A stretch of 15,517 bases of DNA, taken from positions 1 to 15,517 of the forward strand of contig JANXSC010000213.1 of the NCBI GenBank assembly GCA_025352845.1. The letters run 5' to 3'. Positions 8,109-13,896 of this stretch are shown piece by piece. The position numbers and the translations under genes are program-made. Numbering within the stretch: the first letter of the stretch is position 1; each line of letters starts with the position of its first letter. The stretch is from Opitutaceae bacterium. GTDB lineage: Bacteria; Verrucomicrobiota; Verrucomicrobiia; Opitutales; Opitutaceae. The notes beneath the pieces were generated by a model that made no database searches, had not been told where the DNA came from, and worked only from the letters and a program-made list of their open reading frames with translations.

Positions 8109-8129
8109 GGTCGGCCCGGGTAGCGGGTT

Positions 8130-8223
8130 GTTGTAGGGCGGGGTATCCGCACCCCGCCGGGGTTGGGTGCGTTCGCGTATTACACTCGCTGAGTGGCGGG
8201 GTTCGGCGACTCCGCTCTACAAC
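8130..8223. repeat. Intergenic TGTAG-family palindromic element, possible bidirectional terminator
   Basis: The ends are perfect 7-bp inverted repeats, GTTGTAG (8130-8136) and CTACAAC (8217-8223). Just inside the left end is a perfect hairpin GGCGGGGT-N6-ACCCCGCC (8137-8158). Just inside the right end is an imperfect one (GCGGGGTTC-ggc-GACTCCGC, with a bulge). The 36-bp centre carries no obvious structure. It lies between the 3' ends of two convergent genes, where strong GC hairpins could terminate transcription both ways, although no T-run follows. Confidence 0.75.
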
Positions 8224-8277
8224 AGACAAATCCCGTCGCGGACAGCGCTCCCTCGCATCGCCATCCACACCGCGCGT

Positions 8278-8676
8278 CTACCACCCATCCCCGCCCACCC
8301 GCCCGCGCTTCGCCTTGTGCTTCGCGCGGTGTTTTTTTGCCTGAATCATCCGCACCTTCTGCCCGTGCGATTTTTGCCGCGTGCGCCGGCGTTCCTCCTC
8401 CCGTGCGTCCACCACCGCGGCCTTCGCGGCGCGCACTCGCGCTTCGAGTTTCCCGCACAGCTCCAACCACGCCACCTCGCGGTTCATCGCCTGCGAGCGC
8501 TCGCGCTGGCACCGCACCTCCACGCCGGTTGGCCCATGCCGCAGCCACACGGTCGAGCTGGTCTTGTTGATCTTCTGCCCGCCGGGCCCGGTGCCGCGCA
8601 CGAACTTTTCCTCCACGTCCGCTACGCGGACGCCGAGGGCCGCGAGCCGTTCGTCGATTTGGGTTGGTAAAGCCAT
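8278..8676 (-). CDS. RF-1 domain (GGQ) peptide-chain-release-factor-like protein, ribosome rescue type
   Basis: A protein of 132 residues containing a single release-factor catalytic domain. The GGQ motif is at residues 32-34 in VRGTGPGGQKINKTSS, followed by STVWLRHGPTGVEVRCQRERSQAMNRE and a long basic tail (EERRRTRQKSHGQKV to KAKRGR). Codon-recognition domains of true RF1/RF2 are absent, so it would hydrolyse peptidyl-tRNA on stalled ribosomes, like ArfB (YaeJ) or the mitochondrial MTRFR/C12orf65 group. The text after GGQ resembles the latter more. The basic tail probably enters the mRNA channel. Its start has one of the few recognisable ribosome binding sites here, AGAGG 5 nt before ATG 8676. 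It is transcribed divergently from moxR. Confidence 0.87.
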   Translation of the reverse strand: MALPTQIDERLAALGVRVADVEEKFVRGTGPGGQKINKTSSTVWLRHGPTGVEVRCQRERSQAMNREVAWLELCGKLEARVRAAKAAVVDAREEERRRTRQKSHGQKVRMIQAKKHRAKHKAKRGRVGGDGW

Positions 8677-8749
8677 GGCCGCCTCTTTTCCTCTCAGGGA
8701 AACTATTCTTCGCTCCCCGAGTCAAACGCCCTCCCTCCGCTCCTCCTCG

Positions 8750-8783
8750 TTTCCCACTTTCCCGCTTTTCCAATTTTCCACTC
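8750..8783. repeat. Period-8 pyrimidine tract abutting the moxR start codon
   Basis: Four degenerate 8-base units, TTTCCCAC, TTTCCCGC, TTTTCCAA and TTTTCCAC, run directly into ATG 8784. The whole leader from about 8729 is strongly pyrimidine-biased on the plus strand and contains no Shine-Dalgarno sequence. Similar short-period tracts lie at the starts of the next three genes. Confidence 0.65.
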
Positions 8784-9749
8784 ATGCTCACCGGTCCCGT
8801 CTGGTCCCAGAAACTCCGCGATGAAATCGGCCGGGCCGTCATCGGCCAGGACGCCGTCGTCGAACGCCTCCTCGTCGCGCTGCTCGCCAACGGCCACGTG
8901 CTCCTCGAAGGCATGCCCGGCCTAGCGAAGACCCTCCTCGTCCGCTCGCTCGGCACCGCCCTCGGCGTGCAGTTCGAGCGCATCCAGTTCACACCCGATT
9001 TGTTGCCGAGCGATGTCACGGGCACGATGATCTTCCAGCCGAAGACGGGCGCGTTCACACCGCACCACGGGCCGATTTTCGCGAACCTCGTGCTCGCCGA
9101 TGAAATCAACCGCGCGCCCGCCAAGGTGCAGAGCGCCCTGCTCGAAGCCATGCAGGAGCGCCAGGTCACGATCGGCGGGCAGACGCATCCGCTGCCGAAG
9201 CCGTTTTTCGTCATGGCCACGCAAAATCCCGTCGAGCAGGAGGGCACCTACCCGCTGCCCGAGGCGCAGACGGACCGGTTTCTTTTCAAACTGATCGTGG
9301 ACTACCCGACCGCCGAGGAAGAATCGGCGATGATGCAGCGCTGGGGCCAGATCACGCAACAGCCGGCGCTCACCGCCGTGACGAGCGGCGAAGAATTGCT
9401 CGCGCTCCGCACCGCCGTCGATGCGATCCATCTCTCGCCCGCGGTGCAGGGCTACATCCTCGCGCTCGTGCGCGGCACGCGCGCCCTCGCCGAAAAAGGC
9501 GGGACCGCGAAACGCTACCTGAATTTCGGCGCGTCGCCGCGCGCCTCGCTCGCGCTCTACCAATCCGGCCGCGCGCTCGCGTGGCTGCGCGGGCAGGACT
9601 ACCTCTCGCCCGCGCTCATTCAGGAACTCGCGCCCGACGTCCTCCGTCATCGCATCGGCCTCACCTACGAGGCCGAAGCCGAGGAAATCACGCCCGACAA
9701 GATCGTCGCGCAAGTGGTCGCACGCACGCCCGTGCCCGCGACCACTTGA
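8784..9749 (+). CDS. MoxR family AAA+ ATPase
   Basis: A 321-residue MoxR-type AAA+ ATPase. Walker A is GMPGLAKT (43-50), Walker B is LVLADE (102-107) followed by INRAPAKVQSALLEAMQERQVT, sensor 1 is ATQNP (145-149), the arginine-finger region is LPEAQTDRFLF, and sensor 2 is within FGASPRASLAL. MoxR ATPases act as chaperones that insert cofactors or remodel von Willebrand-A proteins encoded next to them; the following DUF58 and Bat genes are the classical partners. ATG 8784 matches the family N-terminus (VWSQKLRDEIGRAVIGQ); the frame is open further upstream, but that part is the pyrimidine repeat tract. It is the first gene of a five-gene plus-strand operon. Confidence 0.95.
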   Translation: MLTGPVWSQKLRDEIGRAVIGQDAVVERLLVALLANGHVLLEGMPGLAKTLLVRSLGTALGVQFERIQFTPDLLPSDVTGTMIFQPKTGAFTPHHGPIFANLVLADEINRAPAKVQSALLEAMQERQVTIGGQTHPLPKPFFVMATQNPVEQEGTYPLPEAQTDRFLFKLIVDYPTAEEESAMMQRWGQITQQPALTAVTSGEELLALRTAVDAIHLSPAVQGYILALVRGTRALAEKGGTAKRYLNFGASPRASLALYQSGRALAWLRGQDYLSPALIQELAPDVLRHRIGLTYEAEAEEITPDKIVAQVVARTPVPATT

Positions 9750-9756
9750 AATTAAC

Positions 9757-9804
9757 GGAACGGCGCTTTCCCAAGCGCCGCTGCCGGCGGTCGGAAACCG
9801 CCGG
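9757..9804. repeat. Double GC hairpin between moxR and the DUF58 gene
   Basis: Two perfect hairpins sit side by side: GGCGCTT-tccc-AAGCGCC (9762-9779) and CCGGCGGT-cggaa-ACCGCCGG (9784-9804), separated by 4 bases. The arrangement is like a REP-type repeat unit. It could dampen or separate expression of moxR and DUF58, but there is no T-run. It is structurally similar to, yet not the same sequence as, the TGTAG family. Confidence 0.6.
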
Positions 9805-9817
9805 TCCTCCCGCCCCG

Positions 9818-10711
9818 ATGCCCATCGACAATCGAGAATCGAAAATCGAAAATCCCCTGGCCCTCTTGCGCCAGTTGGAGTGGCGCGTGCGGCACGCCGT
9901 GGAAAACGTGCTCAGCGGCGAATACCGCTCCGCGTTTCGCGGCCGCGGCATGGAGTTCGATCAGGTCGTGAAATACGAGTTCGGCGACGACGTGCGCGAC
10001 ATCGACTGGAACGTCACCGCGCGCCTCGGCGAGCCCTACCGCAAGAAATTTGTCGAGGAGCGCGAGGTCACGCTGCTCCTCGTGTTCGAGGATTCGCCGT
10101 CGCTCCACTTCGGCTCCGGTGCACAGTCGAAACGCGAGGCGCTGCTCGAACTCGCCGGGCTCGTCATGCTCCTCGGCGCCGTCAACCGCGACCGCGTGGG
10201 CTTCGCGCACTGCTCGCCGCGCGGAAATCTTTTTCGCGAGCCCGTGCGTGGCCGCGGCCAGATTCTCCACTCCGCCGCCACGCTGCTCGCGCGCCCCGCC
10301 CCGGCGCCGACCGATGCCGCCCCGGAGATGCCGTGGCGCTTCCTCGCCCGCGCCGCGCCGAAGCACAGCGTGCTGATCTGGCTCGGCGATTTTCCGTCGC
10401 GGAGTGTGCCTGACGGTTGGCCCGTGCTGCAACGCCGTTACCAGACGATGGGCTTCCGTGTCGACGATCCGTGGGACCGCGCGCTGCCGGCCGGCGAAAG
10501 TTTCGCCGCCTACGATCCGACGGCGGGCCGGCTCGTGACGCTCGAGGGCAACGCCGCCGAGCGCGCCGCGCACGCCACATGGCAGCGCGAACGCGACGCC
10601 GCGTGGCACGCGCTCTTTCCCGACGCGCTCAGCCGCCTCGTCGTCAGCACCGAACAAAACCGCCTCGATGCGCTGGTGCGTTTCTTCCACGCGCGCATGG
10701 TGCGCCACTGA
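9818..10711 (+). CDS. DUF58 domain-containing protein of the moxR-bat operon
   Basis: 297 residues with the DUF58 hallmark YRSAFRGRGMEFDQVVKYEFGDDVRDIDWNVTARLGEPYRKKFVEERE (residues 36-83, cited in part). A von Willebrand-A-like core follows. The site that would be the metal-binding DxSxS reads Glu91-Asp-Ser-Pro-Ser95, so the first Asp seems replaced by Glu. No membrane segment is evident. In Bat operons the DUF58 protein is the soluble partner of MoxR. ATG 9818 is the only ATG near the family start; residues 3-12 (IDNRESKIEN) are encoded by a tandem DNA repeat, so the true conserved protein begins near PLALLRQLEWRVR. A non-ATG start downstream is possible. The gap to batA holds a 148-bp repeat element. 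Confidence 0.9.
   Translation: MPIDNRESKIENPLALLRQLEWRVRHAVENVLSGEYRSAFRGRGMEFDQVVKYEFGDDVRDIDWNVTARLGEPYRKKFVEEREVTLLLVFEDSPSLHFGSGAQSKREALLELAGLVMLLGAVNRDRVGFAHCSPRGNLFREPVRGRGQILHSAATLLARPAPAPTDAAPEMPWRFLARAAPKHSVLIWLGDFPSRSVPDGWPVLQRRYQTMGFRVDDPWDRALPAGESFAAYDPTAGRLVTLEGNAAERAAHATWQRERDAAWHALFPDALSRLVVSTEQNRLDALVRFFHARMVRH
9824..9854. repeat. Period-7 tandem repeat at the DUF58 gene start
   Basis: Four heptamer units, ATCGACA, ATCGAGA, ATCGAAA and ATCGAAA, plus a partial ATC lie two codons after ATG 9818. They encode the N-terminal extension IDNRESKIEN, which is not expected for DUF58 proteins. Confidence 0.75.
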
Positions 10712-10712
10712 G

Positions 10713-10860
10713 GCGCGCAAATTCCAAACGCCAATGATCAATCGCCAAAAAAAAAGCCCCGAAAACCAAACCGCATTTCCGTTCGCCGGCGGTTTTGAGA
10801 TTTTCCGGCCCTTGGGATTTCTTTGGCTTTTGGAATTTTGTAATTTGGGATTTTTCCACC
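10713..10860. repeat. 148-bp inverted-repeat element, copy 1, between DUF58 and batA
   Basis: AT-rich arms flank a GC centre (CCGGCGGTTTTGA). The left arm contains CAAATTCCAAACGCC; the right arm reads TTTGGCT, TTTGGAA, TTTTGTAA and TTTGGGA in roughly 7-base steps and is broadly complementary to the left. It fills the entire gap from the DUF58 stop to GTG 10862. It aligns end to end with the element at 11882-12029, sharing for example CAAAT-CCAAACGCC, GTTTTGA and the A/T-rich final TTTGG-ATTTTT. No promoter or ribosome binding site can be told apart from it. Confidence 0.75.
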
Positions 10861-10861
10861 C

Positions 10862-11881
10862 GTGACCCGTCTCGCCTTCCACGATCCCGTCTGGCTCTTC
10901 GCGCTTCTCGCGCTGCCGCTGATCGTGTGGTTGCGCGGGCGGCGGAGCGTGCCCGTGCTGCTCGTGCCGTTTGCCGCCGCGTGGCACCGGCCTTCGCTCG
11001 TTGCGCCCTCGCGCTGGCCGGTCGTGCTCGCGTTGCTCAGCCTCGCCGCGCTCATCGTCGCCCTCGCGCGCCCGCAGCGCGTCGAGGACAAGCGCGAGGT
11101 GCGCTCCGAGGGCTACGACATCATGCTCGCCATCGACCTCTCGACCTCGATGCGCGCGGAGGATTACGAAAAGGACGGCGAGCCCATCAACCGCCTGCAG
11201 GCGATCAAGCCCGTGATTCAGGCCTTCATCGAACGCCGCACCGCTGATCGCATCGGCATCGTGCTGTTTGCCGGGCGCGCCTATACGATGGCTCCGCTCA
11301 CCTTCGATCACAACTGGCTCGCGCGTCAGCTCGCCCGCGTGCGCATCGGCATGATTGAGGATGGCACTGCGATTGGCGACGGCCTCGGCGTCGCGCTCAC
11401 GCGGCTCGAACAGGCCAGGCGCAACAGCGGCGGCAAACGCACGGGGGCCTTCGTCGTGCTCCTCACCGACGGCGCCAACAACCGCGGCGCCCTCAAGCCC
11501 GAACAGGCCGCCGAACTCGCCAAGTCGCGCGGCATCCCCGTTTACACGATGGGTGCCGGCAAGGATGGCTACGTGCGCGTGCCCGTTTACGACGACGCCG
11601 GCCGCCGCGTGACCACCCGCCGCATGCTCTCCGATCTCGACGAGCCGCAGCTCCGCCAGATCGCTGACGCGACGGGTGGAAAATTTTTCCGCGTCGCCGA
11701 TACCGATACGATCGAAAGCAGTTTCAAGGCGATCGACCGCGCGCAGAAGATCGAGTTTCAGGCCAAGAGCTATCTCGTCACCACCGAGCTCTTCTGGTGG
11801 CTCGCCGGGCCCGGCCTCGGGCTGCTGACGATCGCGGCTGCGCTGGCGAGACCCGTGACGCGAAGCGTCGCGGTCGCATGA
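10862..11881 (+). CDS. batA: BatA: von Willebrand factor A membrane protein
   Basis: 339 residues in the usual Bat topology: two N-terminal membrane helices (about 9-25 and 52-70), a cytosolic-to-periplasmic VWA domain (about 85-290) and a C-terminal helix (about 305-328). The metal-ion-dependent adhesion site is complete: DLSTS at 92-96, Thr169 in EDGTAIGDG, and Asp203 in LLTDGANN. The sequence ARPQRVEDKREVRSEGYDIMLAIDLS is typical of BatA. It probably forms a membrane complex with BatB and is acted on by MoxR; Bat proteins are associated with aerotolerance and envelope stress in Bacteroides and Leptospira. GTG 10862 follows the repeat element with no Shine-Dalgarno sequence. Confidence 0.92.
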   Translation: MTRLAFHDPVWLFALLALPLIVWLRGRRSVPVLLVPFAAAWHRPSLVAPSRWPVVLALLSLAALIVALARPQRVEDKREVRSEGYDIMLAIDLSTSMRAEDYEKDGEPINRLQAIKPVIQAFIERRTADRIGIVLFAGRAYTMAPLTFDHNWLARQLARVRIGMIEDGTAIGDGLGVALTRLEQARRNSGGKRTGAFVVLLTDGANNRGALKPEQAAELAKSRGIPVYTMGAGKDGYVRVPVYDDAGRRVTTRRMLSDLDEPQLRQIADATGGKFFRVADTDTIESSFKAIDRAQKIEFQAKSYLVTTELFWWLAGPGLGLLTIAAALARPVTRSVAVA

Positions 11882-12029
11882 CGCGCGGCAAATCCCAAAC
11901 GCCCATGTTCAAACGCCCAAAAATTTCCAAAGGCCAAACCTCAATCCTGCCGCACGCCGGCCGTTTTGAATTTTTCCGTCCGTTGAGTATTTTTTGGCGT
12001 TTGGATTTTGCCGTTTGGATTTTTTCACC
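11882..12029. repeat. 148-bp inverted-repeat element, copy 2, between batA and batB
   Basis: This copy is homologous over its full length to 10713-10860. It starts immediately after the batA stop and ends at ATG 12030. The left arm is GCAAATCCCAAACGCCCATG; the right arm has GGCGTTTGGATTTTGCC and GTTTGGATTTTTTC, a 14-base doublet. The arms are mutually complementary around a GC centre near 11955-11975. It leaves no room for a separate leader or ribosome binding site. Confidence 0.75.
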
Positions 12030-13892
12030 ATGACTTTCGCCTGGCCATTCCTCCTCTGGCTCCTGCTCGCGCCCGCCGCGCTGCTCACGTGGGAAATCAC
12101 CCATCGCCGCCGCACCGCCGCGAACGCGCACCCCAAGATTCTCCGCGCCGAGGCCGGTGCGCGCGCGCTCACGCTTTCCAGTTTCAACGCCCAGCCTTCC
12201 GCTTCGGCCCAGCCGCGCTACTGGCTCGCGATGGGTCTCGCGCTCGCGGTGTGCGCCCTCGCCCGCCCGCAATGGGGCCGCATCGACGAGCCCGTCTTCG
12301 ACCAGTCGCGCGAGATCCTCCTCGCGATCGACCTCTCGCGTTCGATGCTCGCGCCGGACGTGAAGCCGTCGCGCCTCGACCGCGCCAAGCTCCTCATCCA
12401 GTCATTGCTCGAAAAACTCGCCGGCGAACGCGTCGGCCTCGTGGTGTTTTCCGGCACGGCGTTTTTGCAGAGCCCGCTCAGCGCCGACTACGAGATTCTG
12501 CGCGAGTTTCTTCCCGCGCTCGGCCCGGACTTTCTGCCCGAGGGCGGCACCAACTACGGCGCGCTCATCGACGCGTCCGTGCAGGCCTTCAGCGCGAGCG
12601 GCGCCGCCGATCGGTTTCTCGTGATCCTGAGCGACGGCGAGGCGACCGACGACGACTGGAAAAGCCGCGCCGAGGAGTTGAAGAAAAAAGGCATTCGCGT
12701 GCTCGGCCTCGGCATCGGCACGGCGGCGGGCGCGATGATTCCCGACGGCACGGGCCAGTTTGTGAAAGACGACCGCGGTGCCGTCGTGCTCTCGAAACTC
12801 GAGAGCGCGACCCTGCAGGAACTGGCGCGCGCCACCGGCGGCGTCTATCGCGACGCCAGCGCGTGGGTCGATCTCGCGGCGCTCGTGAAGGAGACGATTG
12901 AGGCGGGCCGCAAGGGGCAGTTTGTGGAGAAAAATACGATCCGCCTCGTCGAACGTTTCCAATGGCCCCTCGCGCTCGGCCTGTGGTGCCTGCTGGTGAG
13001 TTTCTACGCGGAGTTTCCAGTGCGGCCACGGCCGCGAGACATCCGGCTGGCGCCGGAAAATACCGGTAGGCCGAAAGCGGAAACCGGAAAACTCGCAACG
13101 GCGGCCGCAGCCGTCGTATTGGTTTTTATTTCCGCCATCCGGTTTCCGGTTTCCGGTTTCGCCGCGGAAGCGCCGCCGCCCCTACCTTCCGCCGCTCTCG
13201 CCAAAATCGTCGGCCGCCTGTCCGCCACCGAGCAACGCACCGCGCGCGACTGGGCGGAGTTGGGCCGCGAGACCGTCACGTGGGGCTCGCGGCTCCAGTC
13301 CGAACAGCAGCAGGTGCCCGAAGGCCCGGTGCGCGACGCGCTCAAAGCCGTCACGCTCGGCACGAAGCTGGACGCCAAAGTAACCGACTGGCCCAAGCTG
13401 CGCGAGGAGCTCGAGGCGCTGTTGAAAAAATCCGAAGACGACAAACAGCAGGATCAAAAGGATCAACAGGACCAGCAGGACAAAAAAGATCAGCAACAAC
13501 AAAAGCAGGATCAGCAGAAGAAGGATCAAAAATCCAAGCAGCAGAAACAGGATTCCTCCGGCCAGCCCCAGGATCAGAAGGACAAGAACGATCCCGCCGA
13601 GAAAGAGGACCAAAAACAGGAGGCCAAGCCGCCCGAGCCGAAACCGCAGGGCGAATCCGCCTTTGGCGACATGAACAAGAAGGATCCACCGCCGCCCCCG
13701 CCACCGGAGAGCACGCAGAAGGTCGGCGGCAACCACGAGAAAAAAGACCAGCCGCCCGAGCAGGTCGATCCTTCCCTCGCGCTGCCGCTCCAAAAACTCG
13801 ATCAGCTCCGCAATCTGGATTCGCCCGCCCAGCTCTTTCAGTTAATGGAGGGTGAAAGGAAAGCCGTGAAAAAGACCGGCAAGAATTGGTAA
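12030..13892 (+). CDS. batB: BatB-BatC fusion: VWA membrane protein joined to a Lys/Gln/Asp-rich BatC-like region
   Basis: 620 residues. The BatB half has two N-terminal helices (about 4-20, 63-79), a complete metal site (DLSRS at 101-105, Thr174 in GGTNYGA, Asp202 in LSDGEATDDD), and a C-terminal helix at about 309-328 (FQWPLALGLWCLLVSFYAEF). The chain then continues through a short linker into a second signal-peptide-like helix (about 355-372, ending GFAAEA near 376-381). After it come a helical segment, a Gln/Lys/Asp low-complexity tract (about 468-540) and a Pro-rich part, ending LFQLMEGERKAVKKTGKNW. BatC in other bacteria is a separate secreted TPR protein with just such a polar tail, so this looks like BatB and a shortened BatC fused. 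The fusion point coincides with an inverted repeat. batD starts 4 bp after the stop. Confidence 0.88.
   Translation: MTFAWPFLLWLLLAPAALLTWEITHRRRTAANAHPKILRAEAGARALTLSSFNAQPSASAQPRYWLAMGLALAVCALARPQWGRIDEPVFDQSREILLAIDLSRSMLAPDVKPSRLDRAKLLIQSLLEKLAGERVGLVVFSGTAFLQSPLSADYEILREFLPALGPDFLPEGGTNYGALIDASVQAFSASGAADRFLVILSDGEATDDDWKSRAEELKKKGIRVLGLGIGTAAGAMIPDGTGQFVKDDRGAVVLSKLESATLQELARATGGVYRDASAWVDLAALVKETIEAGRKGQFVEKNTIRLVERFQWPLALGLWCLLVSFYAEFPVRPRPRDIRLAPENTGRPKAETGKLATAAAAVVLVFISAIRFPVSGFAAEAPPPLPSAALAKIVGRLSATEQRTARDWAELGRETVTWGSRLQSEQQQVPEGPVRDALKAVTLGTKLDAKVTDWPKLREELEALLKKSEDDKQQDQKDQQDQQDKKDQQQQKQDQQKKDQKSKQQKQDSSGQPQDQKDKNDPAEKEDQKQEAKPPEPKPQGESAFGDMNKKDPPPPPPPESTQKVGGNHEKKDQPPEQVDPSLALPLQKLDQLRNLDSPAQLFQLMEGERKAVKKTGKNW
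13072..13161. repeat. Inverted repeat of heptamer tracts at the BatB/BatC junction, inside the coding region
   Basis: The left arm CGAAAGCGGAAACCGGAAA (13072-13090) is the reverse complement of the right arm TTTCCGGTTTCCGGTTTCG (13143-13161) with one mismatch in 19. Both arms have a 7-base period. The 52-bp centre encodes a hydrophobic helix, and the arms encode RPKAETGK and RFPVSGFAAE. Confidence 0.75.
13432..13635. repeat. Low-complexity Gln/Lys/Asp coding tract in the BatC-like region
   Basis: Imperfect reiteration of CAG/CAA, AAG/AAA and GAT/GAC codons, encoding runs such as QQDQKDQQDQQDKKDQQQQK. It is locally A-rich on the plus strand in an otherwise GC-rich gene. Similar polar tails are known in BatC proteins. 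It is a likely site of length variation by slippage. Confidence 0.8.
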
Positions 13893-13896
13893 CGCC

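Noticed and set aside
9752..11311. 519-codon open frame on the minus strand
   Set aside because: Antisense to DUF58 and batA and running through the repeat element; the composition is typical of shadow frames.
13432..13635. Polar Gln/Lys/Asp tract as a phase-variable contingency locus
   Set aside because: The codon repeats are imperfect and in multiples of three, so length changes would not switch the frame; such tails are normal in BatC proteins.
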